NCBI RefSeq assembly: GCF_024206495.1 | Contig: NZ_JAMBPQ010000005.1 | Span: 248,001 to 312,000, forward strand | Length of the DNA stretch: 64,000 nucleotides | Reading direction: 5' to 3' | Source: Paraburkholderia sp. CNPSo 3272 | GTDB taxonomy: Bacteria; Pseudomonadota; Gammaproteobacteria; Burkholderiales; Burkholderiaceae | Shown here: positions 1-8,948 of the stretch, in pieces | How positions within the stretch are numbered: the stretch's first letter is position 1 | How the letters are laid out: each line of letters starts with the position of its first letter | Position numbers and translations under genes: made by a program | The notes under the pieces: generated by a model | What the model saw: only the letters and a program-made list of their open reading frames with translations | The model's database searches: none | Told to the model about the DNA's origin: nothing

Positions 1-371
1 AGGTTGGCCTGCGCGGTGACGAGCCGCGCCTTCTGCTGCGCAAGCTCGGCCTGCGCGGCATCGAGTGCGGCCTCGAAGGGTTTGCGGTCCATGACGAACA
101 TCACGTCGCCCGCGTGGACCAGCGAGCCTTCGGTATAGACGCGCTTTTCGAGGAAGCCGTTCACGCGCGCGCGAATTTCGACCTGCTGGGAGCTTTCTGT
201 CTGCCCTACATATTCGAAGACCACCGGCACGTCGCGCAGCGCAACGTTGATCACGTCGACGTTTGCGGCAGGTCGTGTTTCAGCAGCAGGTTTGTTGTCA
301 TGACATGCAACAACGCTTACCAGCAATCCCAGCGACAGGCACAAGCTGGCCACCCGAAATCCGTGAGTCAT
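1..371 (-). CDS. RND efflux periplasmic adaptor (membrane fusion protein), C-terminus outside window
   Basis: Only the N-terminal ~123 residues are present; the gene runs off the left edge. The protein opens with a lipoprotein signal whose lipobox ends at Cys23 (SVVAC), so it should be anchored to the outer leaflet of the inner membrane. After a short linker come the beta-barrel/lipoyl half-motif typical of AcrA/MexA adaptors (VFEYVGQTESSQQVEIRARV, then GDVMFVMDRKPFEAAL) and the start of the coiled-coil hairpin rich in Gln and Ala. Such adaptors link an RND pump to an outer-membrane channel. The pump gene should lie just outside the window. A 9-bp inverted repeat about 200 bases upstream (573-595) may be its operator. 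The family call is secure; substrate is unknown. Confidence 0.9.
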   Translation of the reverse strand, partial: MTHGFRVASLCLSLGLLVSVVACHDNKPAAETRPAANVDVINVALRDVPVVFEYVGQTESSQQVEIRARVNGFLEKRVYTEGSLVHAGDVMFVMDRKPFEAALDAAQAELAQQKARLVTAQAN

Positions 372-776
372 GCGGTTCTCCGTTGTTATCGACGATCTGC
401 GCTGGACCGACGAACCCCCAGGCGCGCGCGGGCGATCGATTCGAATCAGATCGCCAAACTGGCTTTGGTGCTCGAGCGAATACTACTGTTTTTCGGGAGA
501 ACGCAGAATCAGGACGGCCAAAAAGTCGCACGCGATGACAAGATCAGCACTCACGGAGCAATAGTGATCGGATTCATTTCGAAATGCGAAATGAAGGTAG
601 GCTAATAGTTTGGTAACTTTCGCATGAATGTGCGCAACGCTTGCGTAGGGACAAAGGGAGAGCGCAAAAAAGCGGAGATTGCGGACGCACCGAACGTGCG
701 TCGCGCGAAGGGCGAGCGGCAGAACAGCCAGGCGCGTCGCAGCCGTCGCAGCGGCGGTTGCGACACGCGTTGTGAA
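372..776. other. Intergenic region upstream of the RND adaptor
   Basis: No convincing gene was found in these 405 bases; the open frames here are arginine-rich antisense-type frames. The only clear structure is the inverted repeat at 573-595. The promoter of the efflux adaptor should lie here. Confidence 0.5.
573..595. promoter_or_regulatory. Perfect 9-bp inverted repeat, candidate repressor operator
   Basis: The arms TTCATTTCG and CGAAATGAA are exact reverse complements separated by five bases. It lies about 200 bases upstream of the RND adaptor start in an otherwise empty region, which is the usual place for a TetR- or MarR-type operator of an efflux operon. No regulator gene is visible in the window next to it, so the binding protein is unknown. 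Confidence 0.5.
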
Positions 777-1151
777 TCAGGCGGCGCGATCGAGCCGGCG
801 CACCGAGCCGAACTCCGCACACGAAAGCGTGCGCATCAGCAGCGCCATGGCCTCGGCCACGCGGCGGCGATCGAGCTCGACGTGCAGGCAAGCGAGATCG
901 CTGCGGCGATCGATATCGATTGTATGCACGCCGAGCGCGCTGCCAACCAGACCATGCAGCGTGCAACGAGCGAGTTGCGCTTCGCTCGTGGGCACGCGCA
1001 CGACCAGCTGCACTGTCGGGCGATGGGTTGTCGGATGAACGGGCTTGCGCGAATTGTGCAGCGAGCGAACAGGCCGCGGCGTGGCGGCGGAGCGGGAACC
1101 TCGGGAAATCGGGCCCGGCGAGACGATAGACGGCATAGGGGTTGTGCGCAC
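777..1151 (-). CDS. Hypothetical protein, possible small alpha/beta (ACT-like) domain
   Basis: The first ~45 residues are low-complexity and basic. Residues ~46-124 read like a folded domain with alternating strands and helices (VQLVVRVPTSEAQLARCTL, then a pattern of hydrophobic residues ending SVRRLDRAA), reminiscent of ACT-like regulatory folds, though no family signature is certain. The start is unclear: GTG at 1151 or ATG at 1136, neither with a good ribosome binding site. It is oriented like its neighbours but separated by more than 100 bases from each. It may be a real conserved hypothetical gene; function is not known. Confidence 0.45.
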   Translation of the reverse strand: MRTTPMPSIVSPGPISRGSRSAATPRPVRSLHNSRKPVHPTTHRPTVQLVVRVPTSEAQLARCTLHGLVGSALGVHTIDIDRRSDLACLHVELDRRRVAEAMALLMRTLSCAEFGSVRRLDRAA

Positions 1152-1274
1152 GCCGCCGTTCGGGGCGGCGCGCTTGAGTTGAACACGAACCGATTCTAGG
1201 CAGCGCGCCGTAAACGTCGGGTAAATAAGCCCTGCACAGCCGCTAAAAGTGCGTAGCGGCGGAATAGAAAAGCC

Positions 1275-2600
1275 CTAATCGAGCGGACGGCCCGCCGGCT
1301 CGCGAATGAGCGGCAGCGCGAGCAGCGAGACCGCGCCGCAGCCGATCAGATACCACGCGGGCGCGAGCGGATTGTCGAGCAGCTTGATGAGCCAGGTCGC
1401 GAAGAACTGCGCGAAGCCGCCGAAGATCGACACGCCCACGCAATAGACCACCGACATGCCCGTCACGCGAATCGACTGAGGAAAGAGTTCGGGCAGCATC
1501 ACGATATTGGGGACCGCCGTGAACGCGACGATCGCCCCCAGCACGGCCACGACCGCGAGCACGGTTGGGATGGTTGGCACGGCGTGAATGACCATGAAGG
1601 CCGGATAGATCACGGCGATCAGCAGCACGCGCGAGACCCCCATCACCCACTTGCGGCCCAGGCGGTCGGAGAGCGAACCGGCGAACGGCGAGCAAATCGC
1701 CGTGACGAGCGCCGCAACGAGCGCCGCGCTCATGCCGACCGACATCGGCAGGCCGAGAATCTTGATCGCATAGGTCGACATGTAGAACAGCACGATATAG
1801 TTCGCCGCCGTGCCGCCGATGGTTGTGACGACGCCCGCTACGAGCGCCGTGCGATGACGCCCGAAAATCTCGCGCAGCGGCCGCGCCACGTCGGCCATGG
1901 GTTCGGCGTCTTCGACTTCGACCGGGTTCGCGAGCGTCTCGTCGAGATGACGGCGGATATACACGCCCACGGGCACGACCAGCATGCCGATCACGAACGG
2001 CACGCGCCAGCCCCAGCTTTCGAGCGCCGCCTGCGAGAGCAGGGTGGACAGCGCCACGCCGATGAGCGCGCCGCACACGGTGTTCAGCCCCTGGCTCACG
2101 AACTGCCAGCTGCCGTAAAAGCCGCGCGAGCGGTCGTCGGCGTATTCGAGCAGGAGCGACGTCGAGGCGCCCACTTCGCCGCCTACCGCGAAGCCTTGCA
2201 CGAGACGCGCGAGCAGGATCAGTGCGGGCGCCGCGAGCCCGATCTGCGCATAGGTGGGCGCGAACGCGATCAGCGCGGAGCCGAGCGCCATGAGCCAAAG
2301 CGTGAGCGTCATGGCGGCCTTGCGGCCCACGCGGTCGGCAAACGCACCGATCACGATGCCGCCGATCGGACGCACGACGAAACCTACGCCGAAGCTGCCC
2401 ACGGCGAGCATCAACTGATTCAGCGAGCCATGCACCGGGAAGTACAGTGAGCCGATGATCGAGGCAAAGAAGCTGTAGACCGTGAAGTCGAAGAACTCGA
2501 GCCCGTTGCCGAGCGTGATCGCGAAGATGGCCTTCGCGCGCGAGCGGCGCGTGGAAGCCGGGGCGGCAGCGGCCGGCGCCTGAATCGACGTGGCGTTCAT
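1275..2600 (-). CDS. MFS transporter, metabolite:H+ symporter (MHS) family
   Basis: The 441-residue protein has about twelve membrane segments and the MHS hallmarks: an N-terminal GNGLEFFDFTVYSFFASIIG segment, the loop 2-3 motif GAFADRVGRKAAM, and a second copy GSLSDRLGRKWVMG after helix 8. MHS proteins (ProP, ShiA, KgtP, citrate carriers) import organic acids or osmolytes with protons. The start ATG follows a GAGGAG ribosome binding site. It lies 63 bases downstream of an M20 amidohydrolase on the same strand, so the two probably form an operon that imports and hydrolyses an amide-linked or aromatic acid conjugate. The substrate is inferred only. Confidence 0.9.
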   Translation of the reverse strand: MNATSIQAPAAAAPASTRRSRAKAIFAITLGNGLEFFDFTVYSFFASIIGSLYFPVHGSLNQLMLAVGSFGVGFVVRPIGGIVIGAFADRVGRKAAMTLTLWLMALGSALIAFAPTYAQIGLAAPALILLARLVQGFAVGGEVGASTSLLLEYADDRSRGFYGSWQFVSQGLNTVCGALIGVALSTLLSQAALESWGWRVPFVIGMLVVPVGVYIRRHLDETLANPVEVEDAEPMADVARPLREIFGRHRTALVAGVVTTIGGTAANYIVLFYMSTYAIKILGLPMSVGMSAALVAALVTAICSPFAGSLSDRLGRKWVMGVSRVLLIAVIYPAFMVIHAVPTIPTVLAVVAVLGAIVAFTAVPNIVMLPELFPQSIRVTGMSVVYCVGVSIFGGFAQFFATWLIKLLDNPLAPAWYLIGCGAVSLLALPLIREPAGRPLD

Positions 2601-2663
2601 CGGGTGTCTCCTCGTATGTCTCGTGTCTCGTATCGTGGTGCGTTTGGCCGCCGGCTTCGGGCT

Positions 2664-3839
2664 TCAGCCGCGCAGGAAGCGTTCGGCTAGCTGCACCCAG
2701 TATGCCGCGCCGGTGGCGAGGCAGTCGTCGTTGAAGTCGTAGCCGGGGTTGTGCACCATGCAGCCGCCCTCCCCGTCGCCGTTGCCGATGATGAGATAGC
2801 TGCCCGCGCAGCGCTCGAGCAGGAACGAGAAGTCCTCGCTGCCGGTGAGTGGCGCCATGTCGTGAATGAGCCCTCCTTCGCCGAGCCAGTCGCGCGCCAC
2901 GTCCTGCGCGAACGCGGTCATCGCCGCGTCGTTCACGAGCACCGGGTAGCGGCGCTGGTAGTCGATGCGCGCCGTCGCGCCGTAGGCGCTCGCGTGCGCG
3001 TGCACGAGCGCGGTGATGCGCTCCTGCAGCAGGTCGCGCACTTCGGGGCGCAGCGCGCGCACCGAGAGGCGCATCTGCGCGGTTTGCGGAATCACGTTGG
3101 GGGCGTCGCCCGAATGGATCGCGCCCACGGTGACGATCGCCATGTCGAGCGGCGGCACGTTGCGCGACACGATGGTCTGCAGCGCGAGCACGACGTTGGC
3201 GCACACCACCACCGGGTCGATCGCCTTATGCGGCACCGCGCCATGACCGCCGCGCCCGTCGATGTCGATGATGACCGTGTCCGACGAAGCCATGAACGGC
3301 CCCGCGCGAAAGCCGAGCTTGCCCGTGGGGAAGCCCGGCATGTTGTGCATGGCGAACACGGCGTCGCACGGAAAACGCTCGAAAAGGCCTTCGTCGAGCA
3401 TACGCTTGGCGCCGCCGAGGCCTTCTTCGGCGGGCTGGAAAATGAGGTGCAGCGTGCCGCTGAAGTTGCGCGACTGCGCGAGATGTTTCGCCGCCGCGAG
3501 CAGCATGGCCGTATGGCCGTCGTGGCCGCACGCGTGCATCTTGCCCGGAATGCGGCTCGCGTAGTCGAGGCCGGTGTTTTCGTGGATGGGGAGCGCGTCC
3601 ATGTCGGCGCGCAGGCCGAGGCGTTGCTTGCCGTCGCCCACCTTGAGCGTGCCCACGACACCGGTGCCGCCCAGCCCCCGATGCACCGCGTAGCCCCACT
3701 CAGTCAGGCGCTGCGCAACGAGGTCGCTCGTGACGAACTCTTCGAAGCCCAGTTCGGGATGCGCGTGGATCTCGTGGCGCAGCGCGATCATCTCTTCTTC
3801 GATCGCGGCGATTGCGGCCGGGATAGCCATCGTGTTCAT
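2664..3839 (-). CDS. M20 family amidohydrolase (hippurate / N-acyl amino acid hydrolase type)
   Basis: A 391-residue cytoplasmic metallo-hydrolase. Typical M20D motifs are present: RHEIHAHPELGFEE near the N-terminus, LRADMDALP with a metal-binding region, GKMHACGHDGHTAMLL with the Cys-His metal ligands, HLIFQPAEEGLGGAKRM with the catalytic glutamates, and PLTGSEDFSFLLE near the C-terminus. The ATG at 3839 is chosen because GGAG lies nine bases upstream; a longer frame upstream would overlap the divergent regulator's promoter. The family cleaves hippurate, indole-acetyl amino acids or acyl amino acids. It is probably co-transcribed with the MHS transporter and controlled by the divergent LysR gene. 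Confidence 0.92.
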   Translation of the reverse strand: MNTMAIPAAIAAIEEEMIALRHEIHAHPELGFEEFVTSDLVAQRLTEWGYAVHRGLGGTGVVGTLKVGDGKQRLGLRADMDALPIHENTGLDYASRIPGKMHACGHDGHTAMLLAAAKHLAQSRNFSGTLHLIFQPAEEGLGGAKRMLDEGLFERFPCDAVFAMHNMPGFPTGKLGFRAGPFMASSDTVIIDIDGRGGHGAVPHKAIDPVVVCANVVLALQTIVSRNVPPLDMAIVTVGAIHSGDAPNVIPQTAQMRLSVRALRPEVRDLLQERITALVHAHASAYGATARIDYQRRYPVLVNDAAMTAFAQDVARDWLGEGGLIHDMAPLTGSEDFSFLLERCAGSYLIIGNGDGEGGCMVHNPGYDFNDDCLATGAAYWVQLAERFLRG

Positions 3840-3960
3840 ACGAATTCTCTCCAGGGCGAGCATGAGTGTGAATTCGCTTGAGAATAATGACGTCTCTTTT
3901 TGGCCGACAGCCCTAAAATAGTTGGCCCGCCAACCAGAAGTGCGCACTCGGGTTATCCCT

Positions 3961-4911
3961 ATGAAGTTCCACCAGTTCCGCGCGCTCGTCGCCATGGCCG
4001 ATACCGGCAGCATTCGTGCGGCCGCGCGCGCGCTTGGCATCTCGCCGGCGGCGGCAACGAAAGCGGTACGCGAGCTCGAAGCCGAGCAGCAAATCGCGCT
4101 CGTCACGCGCAATGCGAACGGCATCGCCTTCACGGAAGCGGGCCAGGCGCTGCTCGTTCATGCGCGGCTGGTCGTGCATCAGATGTCCCGCGCTCAGGAC
4201 GAACTCGATGCGCGGCGCGGGCGCGGCGGCGGCAAGCTCGCGATCGGCGTGACGCCGTGGCTCGCCCTCTCCTTTCTGCCGGACGCCGTCACGCTGTTTC
4301 GAGAGCGCATGCCCGGCATGCAGCTGGAGTTCTACGAAGGCCTGCTCAATATCGTGATGCCGCGGCTGCGCGACGGCTCGCTCGACTTCTCGCTAGGCAA
4401 GCCCGGGCCCGCTTCGCTGCATGCAGAATTCACGCAGACGCCGATCTTCGCCACGGAGTCGGCCGTGGTGGTGCGCAAGGACCATCCGCTCTCGCATGCG
4501 CAATCGCTGAAAGAACTTCAGGATTGCGAATGGTTGCTCAACTGGGACCCGGCCAGCAAGGAGATGATCGCCGACGACGTCTTCCTGCGTCACGGCCTGC
4601 CGATGCCGAACAATGTGCACCTGGCACACTCGTTCGTGGTGGCGATGGGGCTTATCATGAACACGGATATGGTGAGTATCTTTCCGTGGCCGCTGGTGGA
4701 AACGCGGTTTGCGCGCGACAATTTGCGTGCGCTCGCGCTTCAGGAGGAGGTGGATCGCACGGTGGTGAGCGTGGTTGCCCGGCGCGGTGTGCCGCTTTCC
4801 GCTGCCGCTGAATGCTTTCTGGAATGCCTCAAGGTCGCGATTCATGCGGGGGAGGCTTCGGCTAATCCTGAGCGCAGGCGGCTTTATCACTCGCTTGAGT
4901 TGCTGATTTGA
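3961..4911 (+). CDS. LysR-family transcriptional regulator
   Basis: A 316-residue regulator. The N-terminal winged helix-turn-helix covers residues ~1-60 (FHQFRALVAMADTGSIRAAA, then SPAAATKAVRELEAE), followed by the periplasmic-binding-protein-like effector domain. The ATG at 3961 is preferred over an in-frame ATG at 3922 because LysR proteins begin just before this MKFHQF segment. It diverges from the amidohydrolase/MHS pair with a 121-base shared promoter region, the standard layout for a LysR activator of the neighbouring catabolic operon. The inducer is unknown. Confidence 0.9.
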   Translation: MKFHQFRALVAMADTGSIRAAARALGISPAAATKAVRELEAEQQIALVTRNANGIAFTEAGQALLVHARLVVHQMSRAQDELDARRGRGGGKLAIGVTPWLALSFLPDAVTLFRERMPGMQLEFYEGLLNIVMPRLRDGSLDFSLGKPGPASLHAEFTQTPIFATESAVVVRKDHPLSHAQSLKELQDCEWLLNWDPASKEMIADDVFLRHGLPMPNNVHLAHSFVVAMGLIMNTDMVSIFPWPLVETRFARDNLRALALQEEVDRTVVSVVARRGVPLSAAAECFLECLKVAIHAGEASANPERRRLYHSLELLI

Positions 4912-4942
4912 TTGGTTGCTTTTTTGTCTTTGTTCTGGGTTT

Positions 4943-5036
4943 TTTGGCCTTTCCTTGATCTCGCGTCGGTGCGCATGCGTTGCCCCCGCACAGGGGCAAC
5001 GCATGCATACCGCCACGAAAACACGGAAAGGCCAAA
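4943..5036. repeat. Nested inverted repeat (REP/MITE-like palindrome)
   Basis: Two perfect inverted repeats are nested. The outer arms are TTTGGCCTTTCC at 4943-4954 and its reverse complement at 5025-5036. The inner arms are GCATGCGTTGCCCC at 4973-4986 and its complement at 4993-5006, closing a six-base loop. The element lies between the convergent lysR and bamA-like genes. It could act as a bidirectional terminator, but two separated stems with ~18-base asymmetric spacers look more like a dispersed palindromic element. No second copy was found in this window. Confidence 0.7.
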
Positions 5037-5050
5037 GCCGCAAAAAAAGC

Positions 5051-7366
5051 TCAAAACGAAGTCCCAATCTGAAACTGAAACTTCTGATACTGATCACCTG
5101 CGTGCTTGACGATCGGGAAACCCAGATCAAGCTTGAGCGGCCCGATCGGCGAGATCCATTCAAGCCCGGCGCCATAGCTGTACCGCAAGCCATTCGCCCC
5201 AGTGCTGCTGCCCTCCGTGCCCCACACATTACCGCCATCCACGAAAGTGAATACACGCAGCGTGCGGTCATAACCCGTGCCGGGCAACGGGAACGTCAAC
5301 TCGATATTACCCACCACCATCTTCGAGCCGCCGATAGGATCGTTCGTCGTAGTGTCGCGCGGCCCGAGCGAGCCGGACTCATAGCCGCGCACAGACCCAA
5401 TACCGCCCGCATAGTAGTTCTTGAAGATCGGATACGGCTTGCCGCCCAAACCATTGCCGTAGCCGCCCTGGAAGTTCAGCCCCAGTACGAAGCCGCGCGC
5501 GAATGAGTAGTAATACTGCATTTGCGCATCGCCCTTGTAGTACTGCGTGCCAGCCGGCGTACCGTATTCGGCGTTGGCCTGCGCATAGTAGCCGCGGCTC
5601 GGCACCAGCGCGCTGTCGCGGTTGTCGCGCGACCAGCCCACGGTGAGCGGCACCGTGTTCGAGACGCGCCCGAAATCGTTCACGTAGTCCTTATAGGTCT
5701 GTGGCGTGTTGGCGTCGACGTCGAGACGGTCCTGCTCGATGCCGAGGCCGAAATACACCATGTCGGTCTCGGAGAACGGAATGCCGAACTTCATGTCCGC
5801 GCCATACGAAATGATGCGAAAGCTCGTGTCGTTCGTGCTCGAGTAGTAAAGCGGCTCGGTCGTGCGGTAATAAACGTCGGTAATGCGTTTGATGCCGTCC
5901 ACCGTGAAATACGGATCGACTTGCGTGACCGAGAGCGTGCGGTACGTCGTGGCAGTATTCACGTTCAGCGAAAGGCTGTTGCCGGACCCGAACACGTTGT
6001 CCTGCGAAATGCCGGCCGAAATGATCGGCCCTTCGCCCGAACCGTAGCCGAGGCCCAGCGAAAGCGTGCCGGTGGGCTTCTCGGTCACTTTCACGTTCAC
6101 GTCCACCTCGTCCGGCGTGCCTTCCACCGGCACCGTGGTCACGTCCACATCGGTGAAGTAGCCAAGACGGTTGATGCGGTCCTTCGAGAGTGCGAGGCGG
6201 TTAGAATCGAACCACGAGCTTTCGAGCTGGCGCATTTCGCGGCGCACGACTTCGTCGCGCGTGCGGGTATTGCCAGTGACATTCACGCGGCGCACGTACA
6301 CGCGTCGGCTCGGATCGACCTGTAGCGTAAGCGCAACCGTGTGGTCCTTCTGGTCGATTTCCGGCAGCGCGTTCACGGTCGCGAATGCGTAGCCGTGTTC
6401 GCCGAGCTTGTCGACGATTGCCTTGGTCGTGTCCTTGAGCTTTTGCGCCGAAAAACGCTGCCCCGCCTTGATGCCCACGAGTTTCTTCAACTCCGCCTCG
6501 CGGTCAAGCAGATTACCGGCCATCTTCACGCTCGAGATCGTATAGGGCTCGCCCTCGTGAATCCCGATCGTCAGATACATGTCCTTCTTGTCGGGCGACA
6601 GCGAAACCTGCGTCGAATCGATATTGAACTCCAGATAGCCGCGGTCGAGATAGTACGAGCGCACGTTGTCGAGGTCGCCAGTGAGCTTTTCCTTCGAGTA
6701 CAGGTCGTTCTTCGTGTACCACGAGAACCAGTTCGGCGTGGAGAGCTGCATTTCATCGAGCAGCGTGCCCTCGCTGAACGTGCTGTTGCCGATGAAATTG
6801 ATCTGGCGGATCTTCGCGCTCGGCCCTTCGACCACGGAGAACAGCAGCCCGACGCGGTTGCGGTCGATCGGCGTGACCGTGGTCGTGACTTCTGCCGCGT
6901 AGTAGCCGCGCGTGAGGTACTGGCGCTTGAGCTCCTGCTCCGCCTTGTCGACGAGCGCCTTGTCGTAGCTCTGGCCCGGCGAGAGTCCGACCGACTTGAG
7001 CGCCTTCGTCAAGTTATCCTTATCGAATTCCTTGATGCCTGCGAAGTCGATCGTGCCGATGGCGGGCCGCTCCTGCAACTGCACGACCACCGTGTGGCCC
7101 TGCGTGAAAATCCGCACGTCGCTGAACAGGCTCGTCGCGTAGAGCGCGCGGATGGCGTCGGAGGCCTTGTCGTCGGTAAAGGTCTCGCCCTGCTTGATCG
7201 GCAGATAGGCGAACACGGTGCCCGGCTCGATGCGCGTCAGCCCGTCGATGCGGATATCCTGGACCACGAAGGGCTCGGTGGCGTGCGCCGCAGCGGTCAC
7301 GCCGATGCCGAAGCCGGCGAGAGTCAGTGCGCGTGCATAGCGCGCCGTGGTAGTTGATGCCGTCAT
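5051..7366 (-). CDS. BamA-family outer membrane assembly protein (paralogue outside the usual bam locus)
   Basis: A 771-residue Omp85 protein with a signal peptide, five POTRA-like repeats up to roughly residue 420 (opening FVVQDIRIDGLTRIEPGTVF), and a C-terminal 16-strand barrel. The conserved loop-6 motif VRGYESG is present and the chain ends in Phe (IGTSF), as outer membrane proteins do. BamA folds and inserts barrel proteins. The ATG at 7366 is chosen because it gives a normal signal peptide; an upstream in-frame start at 7453 would add a basic extension. The usual neighbours of bamA (rseP, skp, lpxD, fabZ) are absent, so this is probably a second copy. A small hypothetical gene lies upstream on the same strand. 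Confidence 0.9.
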   Translation of the reverse strand: MTASTTTARYARALTLAGFGIGVTAAAHATEPFVVQDIRIDGLTRIEPGTVFAYLPIKQGETFTDDKASDAIRALYATSLFSDVRIFTQGHTVVVQLQERPAIGTIDFAGIKEFDKDNLTKALKSVGLSPGQSYDKALVDKAEQELKRQYLTRGYYAAEVTTTVTPIDRNRVGLLFSVVEGPSAKIRQINFIGNSTFSEGTLLDEMQLSTPNWFSWYTKNDLYSKEKLTGDLDNVRSYYLDRGYLEFNIDSTQVSLSPDKKDMYLTIGIHEGEPYTISSVKMAGNLLDREAELKKLVGIKAGQRFSAQKLKDTTKAIVDKLGEHGYAFATVNALPEIDQKDHTVALTLQVDPSRRVYVRRVNVTGNTRTRDEVVRREMRQLESSWFDSNRLALSKDRINRLGYFTDVDVTTVPVEGTPDEVDVNVKVTEKPTGTLSLGLGYGSGEGPIISAGISQDNVFGSGNSLSLNVNTATTYRTLSVTQVDPYFTVDGIKRITDVYYRTTEPLYYSSTNDTSFRIISYGADMKFGIPFSETDMVYFGLGIEQDRLDVDANTPQTYKDYVNDFGRVSNTVPLTVGWSRDNRDSALVPSRGYYAQANAEYGTPAGTQYYKGDAQMQYYYSFARGFVLGLNFQGGYGNGLGGKPYPIFKNYYAGGIGSVRGYESGSLGPRDTTTNDPIGGSKMVVGNIELTFPLPGTGYDRTLRVFTFVDGGNVWGTEGSSTGANGLRYSYGAGLEWISPIGPLKLDLGFPIVKHAGDQYQKFQFQIGTSF

Positions 7367-7502
7367 GCGGGAGGTCGAATGTGAAGCCAACGAAGGAGCC
7401 GTGAAAGTGCCAATGCGCCACAACCGGCGCGAGACGCGCCGGCCGGCATTCACGGATGCGGGGTGTACAACGGGTGCGCCAGGCGAGGCCGGCGCGCCAC
7501 GC

Positions 7503-7901
7503 CTATTGCATGCTCGCGCGGCCAGGCAGGCGCATCTTCGCGAGCCCCGTTGCGAGCGAGAGCACCTCGGTCATGTGCACGGCTTGCGCAGGCTGCAGAC
7601 GGAACGACAGTTCGGCGCCGCCGGGCAGACGAAAACTCACCACCAGATGCTGCACGTCGCCCGGTTCGCGGCCGATCTCCCAGGCCTCGCAAGGCATGGT
7701 GAATTTCACGCTCGCGGTCTTGTGGCGAATGCGCTCGGAACGGCCGATCGCATTGGAAAGCGCGGCGAGCAGTTCATGCATCACCGAGCAATGCAGCGCG
7801 ACGCTATCCGGCTGACTGCCGTTCACCATCAGGTACTGGCCGTCCGCAGTCAGCTCGAAATCGCGCAGGGAATGAATGGCAAGAGCCGGGGACGAGGACA
7901 T
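7503..7901 (-). CDS. Conserved-looking hypothetical protein
   Basis: A 132-residue soluble protein with no family I recognise. It has no signal peptide or membrane segment. The sequence is well balanced, with hydrophobic strands such as VQHLVVSFRLPGGAELSFRL, and a good ribosome binding site (GGAGC, 8 bases from the ATG). It lies upstream of the BamA-like gene on the same strand with a 136-base gap, so co-transcription is possible but not shown. No function is assigned. Confidence 0.65.
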   Translation of the reverse strand: MSSSPALAIHSLRDFELTADGQYLMVNGSQPDSVALHCSVMHELLAALSNAIGRSERIRHKTASVKFTMPCEAWEIGREPGDVQHLVVSFRLPGGAELSFRLQPAQAVHMTEVLSLATGLAKMRLPGRASMQ

Positions 7902-8076
7902 GTGCAGCGCTCCGTTGCAAAAGCATCGGCGGAGTCTAGTGCGCTGGTCGCGCTGTGCGCGTTACCTCTGCATTACAGGGATTACTTTCATCAATATTGT
8001 GCGGTGACCGAGTCGGGTCGTTTCGCACGCAGCCATTTCTGCGTAACGCCAATACCCTGCGTGCATGCAGCGGCTT

Positions 8077-8877
8077 TCAATCTCCTCTCTCTCGCACGCT
8101 GTTACAGTTGCCTCGAAAATCTTTGGTAACCGTACCGGTTCGCTTTCTATCGGCAAACACCTCGACGCTCGCCTGTACCGCGAGCGCCTGTAAGGGAAAG
8201 CAAGACAAGAGATCGGCGAAGGCACTTGCGCGTTCGATGCGCGCGAGTAGCATCGCGGCTGCGTCGTTGCGCACGCAGCCGTTGCGGCCGAGAAATTGGC
8301 CCCAAAGCGAAAGCGCACGCAGGCGGGCGACAGGCTGCGCGCTCGCAATGTAGGCACTGGGAAAGAGCCGCCGATAGGCGGGCACGTTGTAGAGCCAGGA
8401 AGTGCCGTGGACGCACACGTCGCTCGACGCATGACCGCTTGCGCGCAATTGCGCGCGCAGTTGGTCAATCAACGTCCGCAACTCGTCTTGCCGCGCGGCA
8501 AGCTGCCGGGAATCGAGCGGCGACATGCCGTTATCGGTTCGGGCATTGAAATGCAGGCGCACCCCCCCATGCGGTTCCTGAGCGTAAGAGAAGCAGCCAA
8601 CCGTAACGGCGACCGCAGGCGCCGACTGGTGCGTTGGGCAGTCCTGCAAGTAACGCCACGTCCACTCACATTGCTCCACGACGCTTGCGTGCTCATCGAG
8701 ACCATCGACATAGGCGGCCCAGAGCGGGTGCGTGCGATCGAAGTTGCGCCCCGCGCCGAAGCGCACATAAAGATTCGTGCAGTCGAGCAACGCCGCCGCG
8801 AGCGGGATGTCAGCGAGGCGCGCCGCCGCGCGCGCAAAGCGCAACTGGAGGTCGTAAAACGCGCGTTCGGGTTTCAA
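8077..8877 (-). CDS. Hypothetical protein divergent from squalene/phytoene synthase
   Basis: A 266-residue soluble protein that I cannot place in a family. The frame begins with TTG codons; TTG at 8877 is chosen because AAGGAG lies ten bases upstream. Noticeable segments are DCTNLYVRFGAGRNFDR, CVHGTSWLYNVPAYRRLFP and a central motif around GGVRLHFNARTDNG. The amino acid composition is normal for a folded cytoplasmic protein. Its start lies only ~71 bases from the divergent synthase gene, which suggests a shared promoter region. Function is unknown. Confidence 0.6.
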   Translation of the reverse strand: MKPERAFYDLQLRFARAAARLADIPLAAALLDCTNLYVRFGAGRNFDRTHPLWAAYVDGLDEHASVVEQCEWTWRYLQDCPTHQSAPAVAVTVGCFSYAQEPHGGVRLHFNARTDNGMSPLDSRQLAARQDELRTLIDQLRAQLRASGHASSDVCVHGTSWLYNVPAYRRLFPSAYIASAQPVARLRALSLWGQFLGRNGCVRNDAAAMLLARIERASAFADLLSCFPLQALAVQASVEVFADRKRTGTVTKDFRGNCNSVRERGD

Positions 8878-8948
8878 CGGACCTTGTCTCCTTCGTCCAC
8901 GATACAATGCGGCTGCGTCCGATCCGTCCCCCGCTGCCCCTATCCGAC

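Noticed and set aside
1243..3204. 653-residue arginine-rich ORF covering the MHS transporter and the amidohydrolase
   Set aside because: It is a frame shadow in GC-rich DNA; the real genes in the other frame carry clear family motifs.
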